Shown piece after piece: positions 1-7,441 of a DNA stretch of 32,959 bases. The notes beneath the pieces were generated by a model that did not search any database, was not told the origin of the DNA, and saw nothing but the letters and a program-made list of their open reading frames with translations. Origin of the DNA: Mechercharimyces sp. CAU 1602 (GTDB taxonomy: Bacteria; Bacillota; Bacilli; Thermoactinomycetales; JANTPT01). Each line of letters begins with the position of its first letter. Positions within the stretch are counted from its first letter, which is position 1. Location of the stretch: NCBI RefSeq assembly GCF_024753565.1, contig NZ_JANTPT010000006.1:1-32959 (forward strand), written 5' to 3'. The position numbers were made by a program, and so were the translations under genes.

Positions 1-184
1 GCCACCCCCAGCTTCTCCCCCTAAAAGACCTAAAGACTAAAAGCCTCTCTGTTCCCCTAGTGAATATAAAAAGGGAAGTGGCTTGTTGCCACCCCCAGCT
101 TCTCCCCCTAAAAGACCTAAAGACTAAAAGCCTCTCTGTTCCCCTAGTGAATATAAAAAGGGAAGTGGCTTGTTGCCACCCCCC
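1..184. repeat. 87-bp tandem direct repeats, left end
   Basis: Two complete 87-bp units (1-87, 88-174) and the first bases of a third (175-183) are identical. The same unit recurs at the right end of the window. Each junction carries a small hairpin, GTGGC-TTGTT-GCCAC, and each unit holds three C-runs (G-runs on the minus strand) and an A/T stretch TGAATATAAAAAGGG. The block lies just downstream of the replication gene, so an iteron or origin role is possible but not shown. The window was most likely cut inside this array from a circular molecule. Confidence 0.9.
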
Positions 185-237
185 GTTGTAAGATCCAAGC
201 AAATTATTTCCCAAAAGCCTGTCCAAATATATATGTT

Positions 238-310
238 TATAGTGACAGTGATTTCATGGGAACATACGTTTCTTATGACCGCTCTATAGTGACAGTGATT
301 TCATGGGAAC
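238..310. repeat. 26-bp direct repeat pair at the end of the replication gene
   Basis: A 26-bp sequence beginning TATAGTGACAGTGATTTC occurs at 238-263 and again at 285-310, 47 bp apart and identical. The second copy encodes the last residues of the primase-like protein (SHEITVTI); the first lies just past its stop codon. It may be a protein-binding iteron or a small duplication of the gene's 3' end. Confidence 0.85.
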
Positions 311-1625
311 TATTGTTCTTGATTTCTTTCTTTAACTGCTGAACCCTTCTGACAGTAACTTGCAGTTCTTCAGCTAACATCCTGTTTGTCATATCTGGAC
401 TACTCTCTAATAGCTCACGTAACTGACCAATTTTCTCGTCTACTTTCTGCCGTTTGTTTTTAATATGTTCCTCTTGAGTAATTGATCCACGCTTATCCCT
501 TACATATTCCGTATTCCGCTTCCGCTTAGTCTCCCTATTAATTAATACTCGCATATGCTCTATTTCTTCATCAGTAATGTCTAGCTTGCGAATAATTGTT
601 GAGGCCTTTTCAGGCTTAATAAGATTGCTTGGTAAGCCAATCATTTTGTATTCATTTGCTTTAAAAGCTTTTAAAAAGTCTAAAGCGTCTTTACAAGCAG
701 ATTTTGCTACAGATTCTAATTCTTTAATTAACAATGGCTCTTTAAATCTCTCATTTGCTTGTCGAGCAAATACAATCGTGCTTTTTTGTTCTTTGAGAAT
801 CAAGGCGATTGTAAAACAGTAGGTATATAAGTAAGTATTCCGGTATCCTGTCATTACCCCATTTCTCAAATCCAAAAGACGATCTAGATCATCTTTTTTC
901 TTTGTGTTAAGGGAATATAGATTAACAATACCCCTTGGTGAAGGTAAAACAACTACCTCTTTTTTCTTCTTTTTTCGCCTACTCTTTCGGGTATCTTCAA
1001 TAGGCGTACAATAGCTGTAGAGTGTCCCTAGATCGTATTCAACTGGATTCCATATATCAACGGTGGTTTTAGCCATATTCTTTTGATTTACCGTATTAGG
1101 AAACCGTAAGACCCGTGTGGGGTCTGTTGTCTGAGAGTCTGCTCCTAAAAAAGAGAGCTTGGATATATATTGCGAGGTAATGTATCGGCTTAACCATGAG
1201 ATGGTCGGAGCCGCCCCACCTTTAATTCCATAGATGAGTTGCAGCCCTCTACCACTATCGATAAGGAGGTTTGGCTCTGGTATTACCTGATCCAGTATAA
1301 GGGCTTGAATCTCATCGCCTGCTTCTTCTACTGTTGCTCCTACATTGTATATATCGAGATCTAACCCTATATTACGAATTTGACGTAAATCTGACTCCTT
1401 ACGGCTACCAAAACTGAATGCATTAAGAGAAAGATAGATATTGCTTGTCGTATTCATCTCTGCATACTGAATCATTTTCTCAATGTCTTTCATTCCCCAA
1501 GATCGTTGAATTCTCTGTGGAAGTTGCAAAGTAGATATAAATCCCGTCTTTTTATTTGCAGAAGCGTAACACTCTGTCCATCTTTTTATTTCTGTTTCTG
1601 TCTCCACTCGAGCCAGAATAGACAT
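273..1625 (-). CDS. Primase-polymerase (AEP-like) plasmid replication protein
   Basis: A 450-residue protein likely to start or prime plasmid replication. Three motifs of archaeo-eukaryotic primases are visible: a metal-binding DLD in GLDLDIYN (about residues 88-95), SGRGLQLIYG (about 124-133), and DPTRVLRFPNT followed by NQK (about 168-181). A basic run (RKSRRKKKKKE) follows, and the C-terminus has a helix-turn-helix (MTNRMLAEELQVTVRRVQQL). I chose the ATG at 1625 because AGAGGGAGAG sits eight bases upstream; the frame is open 11 codons further. No helicase domain is present, so host enzymes would have to supply that. It lies between the 87-bp repeats and a hairpin-rich leader, which fits an origin region. 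Family assignment is from motifs only. Confidence 0.75.
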   Translation of the reverse strand: MSILARVETETEIKRWTECYASANKKTGFISTLQLPQRIQRSWGMKDIEKMIQYAEMNTTSNIYLSLNAFSFGSRKESDLRQIRNIGLDLDIYNVGATVEEAGDEIQALILDQVIPEPNLLIDSGRGLQLIYGIKGGAAPTISWLSRYITSQYISKLSFLGADSQTTDPTRVLRFPNTVNQKNMAKTTVDIWNPVEYDLGTLYSYCTPIEDTRKSRRKKKKKEVVVLPSPRGIVNLYSLNTKKKDDLDRLLDLRNGVMTGYRNTYLYTYCFTIALILKEQKSTIVFARQANERFKEPLLIKELESVAKSACKDALDFLKAFKANEYKMIGLPSNLIKPEKASTIIRKLDITDEEIEHMRVLINRETKRKRNTEYVRDKRGSITQEEHIKNKRQKVDEKIGQLRELLESSPDMTNRMLAEELQVTVRRVQQLKKEIKNNSSHEITVTIERS

Positions 1626-1781
1626 AACTAATACTCTCCCTCTGCGGGGAAACGACAAATTATAACCAATAAATGCTGTTGCATACCCTGCCTCAGGAAT
1701 GGTATCATAAAAGCAAAAGCAGAATCAAAATGTAAAAGGGCATGAAGATGACCTTTTACTACAACAGTAAATACCTTGTCT

Positions 1782-1821
1782 GAAGACCGTTACTAGTTTG
1801 GCGACTGGTGGAACGGTCTTC
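1782..1821. repeat. Inverted repeat upstream of the replication gene
   Basis: GAAGACCGTT (1782-1791) and AACGGTCTTC (1812-1821) are perfect 10-bp arms around a 20-base loop. The position 160 bp upstream of the primase-like gene would suit a leader hairpin or operator controlling copy number. No T-run follows, so it is not an ordinary terminator. The rest of 1626-2000 has no convincing gene. Confidence 0.55.
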
Positions 1822-1984
1822 CGTCGTTTCTACCGCCTCTATTTTTTTCCGTTACATTGATAGTAGCGTATCCACCCTCTTTTTGTCTACTAGATTCAAA
1901 CAACGTCTTTTATTTCCATTTCTCCTCTGCTCAACCATCAACGTAAAAAGCCCATTCTATCCCTCTTAAACCTTTGATAGAGGC

Positions 1985-2153
1985 AGGGAAAAACTTTTCG
2001 CCCGCTTCTAGCGGCTTCGCCCTTGCAATGATAAGAGGGCGGCGCAGCTGCCTTGCTGACAAGGGCAATTCAGGGGGAAAAGCGGCTCTACTTTGCCCTT
2101 GTCGTATTGTACTGCCGCCCCTTATCATTGCAAGGATCAAAAACTTTTTCCCT
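1985..2153. repeat. Large nested inverted repeat (cruciform-forming)
   Basis: The outer arms are 2021-2043 and 2114-2135: CCTTGCAATGATAAG-A-GGGCGGC against its complement, with a single bulged A. Inside them GACAAGGGCAA (2058-2068) pairs with TTGCCCTTGTC (2093-2103). Outside them GGGAAAAA (from about 1987) can pair with TTTTTCCC (about 2145-2152). The stem has more than 30 pairs. It lies between the divergent primase-like gene and the plus-strand gene at 2224. A single-strand origin, a transcription barrier or a mobile-element remnant are all possible. Confidence 0.8.
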
Positions 2154-2223
2154 AGTGCTTTATACTTAAGTAAATTTTAATGATTTCTCAGTAAGTTACA
2201 GGAGATATTTGGAGGAGATATTA

Positions 2224-3213
2224 ATGATCAAAATCGAGAAAAATGACCAATTCAAAGGTAGTGAATTACAACGAATAATTGATCATCATTTCCTGAGCCT
2301 ATCACAAATCGCTGAGAGGCTTCATACGACACGTAAAGAAGTAAAACGTCTGGTCAACGAAAATAAGCTAGTCCCTAGTATATCTAAGCCGGATGCACTT
2401 CTCTTCCGACTGAAAGATATTAATCACTTACAGCCTGAATATACCTCAAAAGCTAATCGCATATGGTCTGACCAAACAGGTACTACTCATAAGAGCCTCA
2501 AGTTCTTTAGTGAGCATAAGGAATACCTTGATCAAATAAAATCGATCTACGTTTATTTCAACCATATGGACGCTATCTTGGATGGATACTATGAAATCCC
2601 TTCAATGATGAACGGAGAGAGATTTCAATACTTAGACTCTCCGCTAATGATCATTCGAGATATTAAAGAACAAGAAGTTTGGCTAGGAGGATGTAATTGC
2701 GGATATGGAGGAACAGGTCCTCATGGATCTATGGATTTGCTTACAGATCTCGGATTAGACAATGAAATGGTTCAATTGATTCCGAACCACCATGTGGTCA
2801 AATACTTAAGGGATCCACAAGATGCTTCATGGGAAGCAATTTGTCATAAGGGGACTGGCGGGGGTGTCTACTTACACCAAAATCAATTTACTTTGCTCAA
2901 CTCCTCACCTGATTCTGAGGCTTTGGAGTTTGTACAGAGGTATCAGCAATTCATCCCAGACCCCATTTCATTGACTATTTTTGAAAATAACGAGGAAATT
3001 ACTGAGAATGACTACTACTGCGAAAAAGAAAACGAATTCTACAACACCGTTATCCAAGATCGATCCGGAAGAAAAATTTGTCTGAATCCCATGATTTATA
3101 ATCAGCCGTTAAACCAACAAGATCATTGGATTGGCATTTTGAATACATTCGGTTTTTCAATGCCAGAAAATGAGTCCTTCTTTGATAAAATCAAACGAGC
3201 ATTTTCTGACTAG
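2224..3213 (+). CDS. Unknown protein with N-terminal HTH and a CNCGYGGTGP motif
   Basis: A 329-residue protein of unknown function, and one of only two clear plus-strand genes here. Residues about 22-48 form a likely helix-turn-helix (SLSQIAERLHTTRKEVKRLV), so DNA binding is plausible. The middle carries a glycine- and cysteine-rich motif, GGCNCGYGGTGPHGS (about residues 155-169), and a second glycine run, GTGGGVYL. I chose the ATG at 2224, seven bases after GGAGGAG (2211-2217); an in-frame TTG at 2209 overlaps that ribosome site and is unlikely. A small hairpin (3235-3253) follows the stop. It lies directly after the large inverted repeat and diverges from the replication gene, so a role in control or maintenance is possible. 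I cannot name a family. Confidence 0.7.
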   Translation: MIKIEKNDQFKGSELQRIIDHHFLSLSQIAERLHTTRKEVKRLVNENKLVPSISKPDALLFRLKDINHLQPEYTSKANRIWSDQTGTTHKSLKFFSEHKEYLDQIKSIYVYFNHMDAILDGYYEIPSMMNGERFQYLDSPLMIIRDIKEQEVWLGGCNCGYGGTGPHGSMDLLTDLGLDNEMVQLIPNHHVVKYLRDPQDASWEAICHKGTGGGVYLHQNQFTLLNSSPDSEALEFVQRYQQFIPDPISLTIFENNEEITENDYYCEKENEFYNTVIQDRSGRKICLNPMIYNQPLNQQDHWIGILNTFGFSMPENESFFDKIKRAFSD

Positions 3214-3234
3214 TAAAAACATCGGGTTTACGAC

Positions 3235-3253
3235 TTTACCCTTTTCGGGTAAA
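3235..3253 (+). terminator. Weak hairpin after the plus-strand gene
   Basis: TTTACCC-TTTTC-GGGTAAA forms a 7-bp stem 22 bases after the stop at 3213. It lacks a T-run, so termination would be weak. Confidence 0.35.
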
Positions 3254-3277
3254 ATAAAGGTGTGGATGTTAATAATA

Positions 3278-3315
3278 AAGACACGAACTCGGTCTCACCA
3301 CCGAGTCCGTGTCTT
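3278..3315 (-). terminator. Terminator hairpin for the minus-strand small gene
   Basis: Arms 3278-3293 and 3300-3315 pair over 16 bases with one mismatch around a 6-base loop. On the minus strand the stem is followed by TTATTATT. It lies 11 bases past the stop of the microprotein gene at 3327-3479. Confidence 0.6.
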
Positions 3316-3326
3316 CCTAGAGAGAC

Positions 3327-3479
3327 TTATTTGTCACAGGAAGTCCGGTTCTCGTTGGTAGCGATCCCGGACTTCTTGCTGTTCTTCTGTTGTAGCCAAT
3401 GGATTAGGATCGGTGGCCCGAAAGCCAAAAACCCCGGCCAAATCACAAAGACTAAAACATAGGAAAGCAAGTCCACCAT
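3327..3479 (-). CDS. 50-residue single-pass membrane microprotein
   Basis: The protein begins MVDLLSYVLVFVIWPGF and continues LAFGPPILIHWLQQ, one long hydrophobic segment (about residues 4-31) followed by a polar Lys/Asn-rich tail. AAGGAGGTG lies nine bases before the ATG, a very strong site, and a terminator hairpin follows the stop. A second frame (stop at 3334, ATG near 3510) overlaps nearly all of it and also has a GGAGG upstream, but that product is less regular. Function unknown. Confidence 0.5.
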   Translation of the reverse strand: MVDLLSYVLVFVIWPGFLAFGPPILIHWLQQKNSKKSGIATNENRTSCDK

Positions 3480-3825
3480 ATGGATTCACCTCCTTCCACA
3501 TGAGTCTCATGGGAAGCATCACCTCCTTTACGGGGATTAGTATAGGGTGTAATCTGCTTTAGACCCTATTCTCTGTAAACACAGAAAACAAGTCGAATTC
3601 AGACCCTCTTCTTATCCTCCTGGAGATGACTAGTTCCTCCAAAGGCTTACGTCCGGCACCTAACGAGCTCGTGCCTTTCTATGATCATATCACTTTTGGG
3701 TGATAATTCCTATATATGCAATTAACAAAAATTAAAAGGGGTACCTATACCCCTTGAAACTATTTTAAATAGCCTTAGAAACGAAATTTGAAGACCGCCC
3801 CATATATTCTCCTTCTCTCTATTCT
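3480..3825. other. Intergenic stretch without a convincing gene
   Basis: It holds the ribosome sites of the overlapping small frames, a 7-bp inverted repeat ATAGGGT/ACCCTAT (about 3542-3569), a possible minus-strand -10 (TATACT, about 3540), and the terminator at 3736-3755. No other open frame with a ribosome site was found. Confidence 0.5.
3736..3755 (-). terminator. Terminator downstream of the zinc-ribbon gene
   Basis: AAGGGGTA-CCTA-TACCCCTT is a perfect 8-bp stem. On the minus strand it is followed by TTAATTTTTG. It probably ends the transcript that includes 3826-4062. Confidence 0.7.
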
Positions 3826-4062
3826 TTAGGTAGGAATATTTAGTTTGACTATCCCTTCATCTGTAAAAGAATTACCCGACTCTTCTACTATCTTCACATA
3901 CCATTGTACCCAACACATCTCACATATTCTCGTGCCATCTCTCCTTTTTTTTGTGTTTTTCTCAAAATAGGTTAAACCACATTCGATACATTCAACCTCA
4001 TCATTCATTGTTTCTGGATTAATTTTATTAGGGTGATTCTTGATTATCTTTTGATAGTCCAT
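3826..4062 (-). CDS. Small zinc-ribbon protein
   Basis: A 78-residue protein with two CxxC pairs, CIEC (about residues 25-28) and CEMC (about 47-50), 18 residues apart and consistent with one zinc ribbon. GGAGGAGGAGAGG precedes the ATG. Such plasmid proteins may bind nucleic acid or partner proteins; the role here is unknown. It is last in a run of small leftward genes and is followed by a terminator. Confidence 0.65.
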   Translation of the reverse strand: MDYQKIIKNHPNKINPETMNDEVECIECGLTYFEKNTKKRRDGTRICEMCWVQWYVKIVEESGNSFTDEGIVKLNIPT

Positions 4063-4116
4063 GTTGCCTCTCCTCCTCCAGTTGTTCTCCTGATAAAAAA
4101 TTAGATATACCTAGAT

Positions 4117-4335
4117 TCATTCAAGCGTCCCGTTTTTCCTTACCGAAAATTTCTTATTTAGTTTCCCACCTCCGATATTTCTTCCCCGACCATGCGTTCC
4201 TATGAACACCTTATTTAGTTCACATCTATCATTCTTCGGATCAAAAAGAAGCACTCTTGATGATTTCTTTAAATGCATTTCGTAGTAGTTCATATACGCC
4301 GACATTCCAAATCCCACTTTGCGTTCATTACTCAT
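4117..4335 (-). CDS. Unknown small basic protein
   Basis: A 72-residue Lys/Arg-rich protein with a Gly-rich stretch (GTHGRGRNIGGGKLNKKF). I start it at the ATG at 4335, nine bases after AGGAGAGG; the ATG at 4344 directly abuts that site. No family recognised. Confidence 0.5.
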   Translation of the reverse strand: MSNERKVGFGMSAYMNYYEMHLKKSSRVLLFDPKNDRCELNKVFIGTHGRGRNIGGGKLNKKFSVRKNGTLE

Positions 4336-4385
4336 TACTTTCATCCTCTCCTGCCTAGCTCATTCAGCGATAAGGCGGCAAACCC

Positions 4386-4466
4386 TTACCGGACAGCGTT
4401 AAAACGCTGTTTCGCCTTGGAAGTTTCGTGGGAACATCCACAGTCTGGACAATCATATTCCCTCAT
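4386..4466 (-). CDS. 26-residue Cys-motif microprotein
   Basis: The product reads MREYDCPDCGCSHETSKAKQ plus six residues. The CPDCGCSH motif looks like half a zinc ribbon or a zinc knuckle. GGGGAGAAGG lies about six bases before the ATG. It sits in the gap between two other small leftward genes. Short length leaves real doubt. Confidence 0.4.
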   Translation of the reverse strand: MREYDCPDCGCSHETSKAKQRFNAVR

Positions 4467-4538
4467 TTGCCTTCTCCCCTTTTTGTCACTTTGAAGACAG
4501 CTACGCATCATTGTGCTTGTTTCAAAATGTCTATAGCT

Positions 4539-4829
4539 TTACCAGCTTAGCGACTTACCCTTGATGGTTAGAAAAATCATGAAGACAGGGATCACGAGAC
4601 AGGCCGCAGGTAAAATAATTATAGCGAGTAATCTTTCTCCTACTCGCTTCATACCAAGCTTAAAGCCATATGTTAAGGAGGTATAAAGTGATAGGATTGA
4701 GAAAGAAACCAGAATATACATCATTGTTGAATAAGCAAATTGATCTCCAGTCAGTATTTCAATGAAATACAAAGCACTTATGACAACCGCTATGACTAGG
4801 GTTGCAATATTGAGAATCATTTGTTTCAT
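4539..4829 (-). CDS. Small membrane protein, three predicted helices
   Basis: A 96-residue hydrophobic protein with three likely transmembrane stretches (about residues 5-24, 34-56 and 68-90). AGGAGGAG lies directly upstream of the ATG. It heads a cluster of small membrane proteins with the next two genes. No family recognised. Confidence 0.6.
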   Translation of the reverse strand: MKQMILNIATLVIAVVISALYFIEILTGDQFAYSTMMYILVSFSILSLYTSLTYGFKLGMKRVGERLLAIIILPAACLVIPVFMIFLTIKGKSLSW

Positions 4830-4929
4830 ACATAATCTCCTCCTATATTTATCATATTATACCATATTTTCATCTCTCTTATGGTAAACAAACTGTGGTT
4901 TTGTGATGTTGAGAGACTAATGAATTGAA

Positions 4930-5301
4930 TCATTGCTTATCATTACTATTCTCTTCAAGATATTTTCTCAACTTTTCTTCACTCTTTTCATTCCTCCGGT
5001 TATTCATATCTTCGATTCTCTTCTGTAGAAATTCTCTTTCTTCATCTGAAATAGTCATCTCTTTAAGTTTTTGCTCTAATCTATAAATCGAACTAGCCTC
5101 TTCAATCTCTTTTTTCCTTACAAGTCGATCCCCCCTATCCGCTTCCTTCTTTTCACGAACTGAGAGATACACCGCATACCATATCAGAATTACCCCGACA
5201 AAACCGATCCACGGAGTAATTGGGTAGTCCCCAACAAAAACCAAGAGAATCACCAACAAGAGAAAGATAGTTCCAATGCTACTAACGACAGTACTTCTCA
5301 T
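4930..5301 (-). CDS. Membrane protein with charged coiled-coil tail
   Basis: A 123-residue protein: two transmembrane helices (about residues 7-25 and 31-48) and a cytoplasmic Glu/Lys-rich tail likely to form a coiled coil. I chose the ATG at 5301 because GAGGTGG precedes it; the in-frame GTG at 5310 lies inside that site. Function unknown. Confidence 0.6.
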   Translation of the reverse strand: MRSTVVSSIGTIFLLLVILLVFVGDYPITPWIGFVGVILIWYAVYLSVREKKEADRGDRLVRKKEIEEASSIYRLEQKLKEMTISDEEREFLQKRIEDMNNRRNEKSEEKLRKYLEENSNDKQ

Positions 5302-5352
5302 CAACTCCACCTCTACTGCGTAACGTGTGTATTATTTTTTGTGATTAAAAGG

Positions 5353-5520
5353 TTACCTCCCAAACACATAGGAAAAATATGTTTCTCCAAAAGCCCAAAT
5401 TAAAACTGCCACGAGGGCTAACCCAATACTACTTGATAACAGACTCCAATTGCCTTTTACCCAACCAAGAACCGCTAGAAATAAAAACATTACAAAAATG
5501 ATTAAGAATGACCATATCAT
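5353..5520 (-). CDS. 55-residue two-helix membrane microprotein
   Basis: The frame starts MIWSFLIIFVMFLFLAVLGW and ends TYFSYVFGR. It has two hydrophobic helices joined by a short KGNWS loop. CAGGAGGGG lies upstream of the ATG with an 11-base spacing. It is the first of three consecutive membrane-protein genes read leftward. Function unknown. Confidence 0.55.
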   Translation of the reverse strand: MIWSFLIIFVMFLFLAVLGWVKGNWSLLSSSIGLALVAVLIWAFGETYFSYVFGR

Positions 5521-5806
5521 GATTTAATACCCCTCCTGTTAGCCGTATTTTTCAAGCTGACAATCGTATTTTTTTGTGATCAAGAAAGGGCATGTAGCCC
5601 TTCCCTATCCTTTAGATCGTCCTAGATTAATAATTTCTCCTAGCTCCTCAACATCTCGGTCAGACCACAGCCAGTTCTTGATAGGAATACTTCGCTTCTA
5701 AGGACGCTACCGCCGCTGCGGAACAAGAGGAGTATACACGTCTTCTATCCCTTTTCCGCTTTAGATAACATGCTGTTGTTCCCTTTGGCTTTTGCTTCTA
5801 GGTAAG
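5521..5806. other. Gap with hairpin and a possible coding remnant
   Basis: A hairpin AAGGGC-ATGTA-GCCCTT lies near 5586-5602. A 31-codon minus-strand open stretch (5605-5697) reads like the tail of a protein (IPIKNWLWSDRDVEELGEII) but has no start codon and a stop directly upstream. It may be a decayed gene end. Nothing else is convincing. Confidence 0.3.
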
Positions 5807-6235
5807 TCACTTTTTTGTTACTAAATCAAACCAAATTGCTATATCTTTAGGTGGGTACAGTAGGGAGAGGTTCTCATAGCCTTCGATCTTTGTATGTAAA
5901 CCAAAGAAGAATTCTCCATCTTCAATAAACTCAATCTCCTCTCTTTTATAGTGATCAGATAATAAGATACTGAAAGATACCATTAATCGGTGGGGAATGC
6001 GTAGATTAACGTTGAAATTCTCCTTTGCATAAAACACCTGATTTCTGATCATGACAAACGAGTTCGGCTTCATATAAAGAATCAAATTTGGTTTTTTTTC
6101 AATCTCGGCATTTCCGACTATTTCAAATGTCTCTGGTTTCCCTCCAAAAGACATTTTAGATTCCCTATCAACCTTATGATGAAGATATACATTTTTTAAA
6201 TCGGATCTTATTGTTCCACTCAAATTTGTATACAT
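5807..6235 (-). CDS. Unknown soluble protein, end of the RHH-led operon
   Basis: A 142-residue protein without membrane segments, rich in aromatic residues and alternating beta-like stretches. The ATG at 6235 is preceded by ATAGGGAGTG; the in-frame TTG one codon earlier is less likely. It follows the 6271-6840 gene by 35 bases and is probably cotranscribed from the promoter at 7413-7441. No family recognised. Confidence 0.55.
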   Translation of the reverse strand: MYTNLSGTIRSDLKNVYLHHKVDRESKMSFGGKPETFEIVGNAEIEKKPNLILYMKPNSFVMIRNQVFYAKENFNVNLRIPHRLMVSFSILLSDHYKREEIEFIEDGEFFFGLHTKIEGYENLSLLYPPKDIAIWFDLVTKK

Positions 6236-6270
6236 CAATTCACACTCCCTATGAAACTTTCATTTTGTAA

Positions 6271-6840
6271 CTAAAAGAATATACCCCATATGACCAAAAA
6301 AATACCAGCAAGGATCGCCCCATAGAATGTTAGTGGTTTAATTATGGTTAGGGGCTCCCATGTAAAACTGAGCCTAGGAACAAATTTAGCAATGTACAGA
6401 TGGATTTTAGGATAGTAGACAACCCTTATCCCTCCAGGATCTCCTTGTCCTTTTCGTATAGAAGATTCTAAGACTTCCAAAGGAATGATCTCATCTGCTT
6501 TTCCTTCCCCAGTAATAAAGGTTTCTAAGTTTAAACACATACGCTGGATATCACTTTTTTTACTTTCTCTTAAGAAACGAAACTTGGAAGAAGGGGTATA
6601 TTCCCATTTCATATACTTGAAGAAATCCTTTTCCAGGTACAAAATCAGTCCAAACATTGGATCAGTGGAATAAGTCCAGACAGCTTCTACTGATTGCCAA
6701 CTTTTTTCTGCCTTTTTGATCTGTCGCAAGATTTCCAACTCAAAAAACATTAGAGGGTTAACACGATTTCCCCAATCTATAGACTCTTCCACTAGATGAG
6801 TTAAGTTGAACCTTAAAAAGATGCGATCATCATCCAACAA
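6271..6840 (-). CDS. Unknown protein with C-terminal membrane anchor
   Basis: A 189-residue protein, soluble except for one hydrophobic helix at the end (AILAGIFLVIWGIFF, about residues 174-189), so it is probably tail-anchored. It uses TTG: AAGGGGG lies five bases before the TTG at 6840, with a second in-frame TTG next to it. It is the third gene of the RHH-led operon. Function unknown. Confidence 0.55.
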   Translation of the reverse strand: MLDDDRIFLRFNLTHLVEESIDWGNRVNPLMFFELEILRQIKKAEKSWQSVEAVWTYSTDPMFGLILYLEKDFFKYMKWEYTPSSKFRFLRESKKSDIQRMCLNLETFITGEGKADEIIPLEVLESSIRKGQGDPGGIRVVYYPKIHLYIAKFVPRLSFTWEPLTIIKPLTFYGAILAGIFLVIWGIFF

Positions 6841-6894
6841 GATTTCCCCCTTCGTTTGTCATTTTTGTTATAGGTGGGACTCTAGTGTCCATTT

Positions 6895-7212
6895 CTAGTC
6901 CTCCAACTCAATTTCAGGGTACTTAATCTCATCTCTTTTTATCTTTACGTCCCCCCATTCTATGTACCCTCTTTTATCCTTCCATTGATCGTAGACCGAT
7001 TGCTGTAATCCCTCTGTTACTTGTATGTCCGAACCATTCTTTAACACAAATCTTAATTGTGTCTTGCTCCATTCATCCTTTCCCCACTCCTCTACTCGTG
7101 GCGCACTTTGCATGTTAATTGACGGGATGGCTTTACCTAATATCTTCCATATGTACAACTGCCTCCTTAAAATAGTAGTAAAACTTTCGTTTTGTAAACG
7201 AACGTATTTCAC
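6895..7212 (-). CDS. Unknown protein overlapping the RHH repressor gene
   Basis: A 105-residue protein starting at GTG. That start overlaps the stop of the RHH gene as GTGA, so translation is probably coupled. The C-terminal half (FVLKNGSDIQVTEG and YIEWGDVKIKRDEI) looks like a small beta-rich domain. The order RHH protein then overlapping partner is the order of many toxin-antitoxin pairs, but I see no known toxin fold. It could equally be an accessory plasmid protein. Confidence 0.6.
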   Translation of the reverse strand: MKYVRLQNESFTTILRRQLYIWKILGKAIPSINMQSAPRVEEWGKDEWSKTQLRFVLKNGSDIQVTEGLQQSVYDQWKDKRGYIEWGDVKIKRDEIKYPEIELED

Positions 7213-7385
7213 TTTTCCTCTTTGACATCTAAATGCACTTTGTATTGCTCTAGTGCCTCAGCAATAAATTGATTCCGACTAATTGCTTGCCCCCTCGCCA
7301 AAGACTCTTCTAGTTTTTTTCTTTCAACCCACTCAAGTAATTCAGGTTCAAGGTCTAACATGATTCTTGTTTTCTTTCGTGTCAT
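7209..7385 (-). CDS. Ribbon-helix-helix repressor, operon leader
   Basis: A 58-residue ribbon-helix-helix protein: beta strand KKTRIMLDLE (about residues 4-13), helix ELLEWVERKKLEES and helix SRNQFIAEALEQYK. I chose the ATG at 7385, after TGGAGGG; the frame is open 17 codons upstream, but that segment contains the promoter. A 19-bp palindrome lies in the promoter just upstream, so autorepression is likely. It heads an operon with the genes at 6895, 6271 and 5807. Confidence 0.75.
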   Translation of the reverse strand: MTRKKTRIMLDLEPELLEWVERKKLEESLARGQAISRNQFIAEALEQYKVHLDVKEEK

Positions 7386-7412
7386 AGTTGCCCTCCATCT
7401 GTTGTTATCTTC

Positions 7413-7441
7413 ATTATATGATATCACGGATATCATTGCAA
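7413..7441 (-). promoter_or_regulatory. Promoter with palindromic operator for the RHH operon
   Basis: The -35 TTGCAA (7436-7441) and -10 TATAAT (7413-7418) are 17 bp apart. The spacer is almost entirely the palindrome ATGATATC-ACG-GATATCAT (7418-7436, on the plus strand). A bound repressor would block polymerase, and the adjacent RHH protein is the natural candidate. Confidence 0.7.

Noticed and set aside
1-184. CRISPR-like array
   Set aside because: The 87-bp units are contiguous with no spacers, and no cas gene is present.
1931-2180. Two small frames on opposite strands (69 and 68 codons)
   Set aside because: They arise from the large inverted repeat, which makes each strand read alike. 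Neither has a ribosome site.
6895-7385. Known toxin-antitoxin pair
   Set aside because: The layout fits, but the 105-residue protein shows no MazF, RelE/ParE, HEPN or PIN motif, so it was not called as one.
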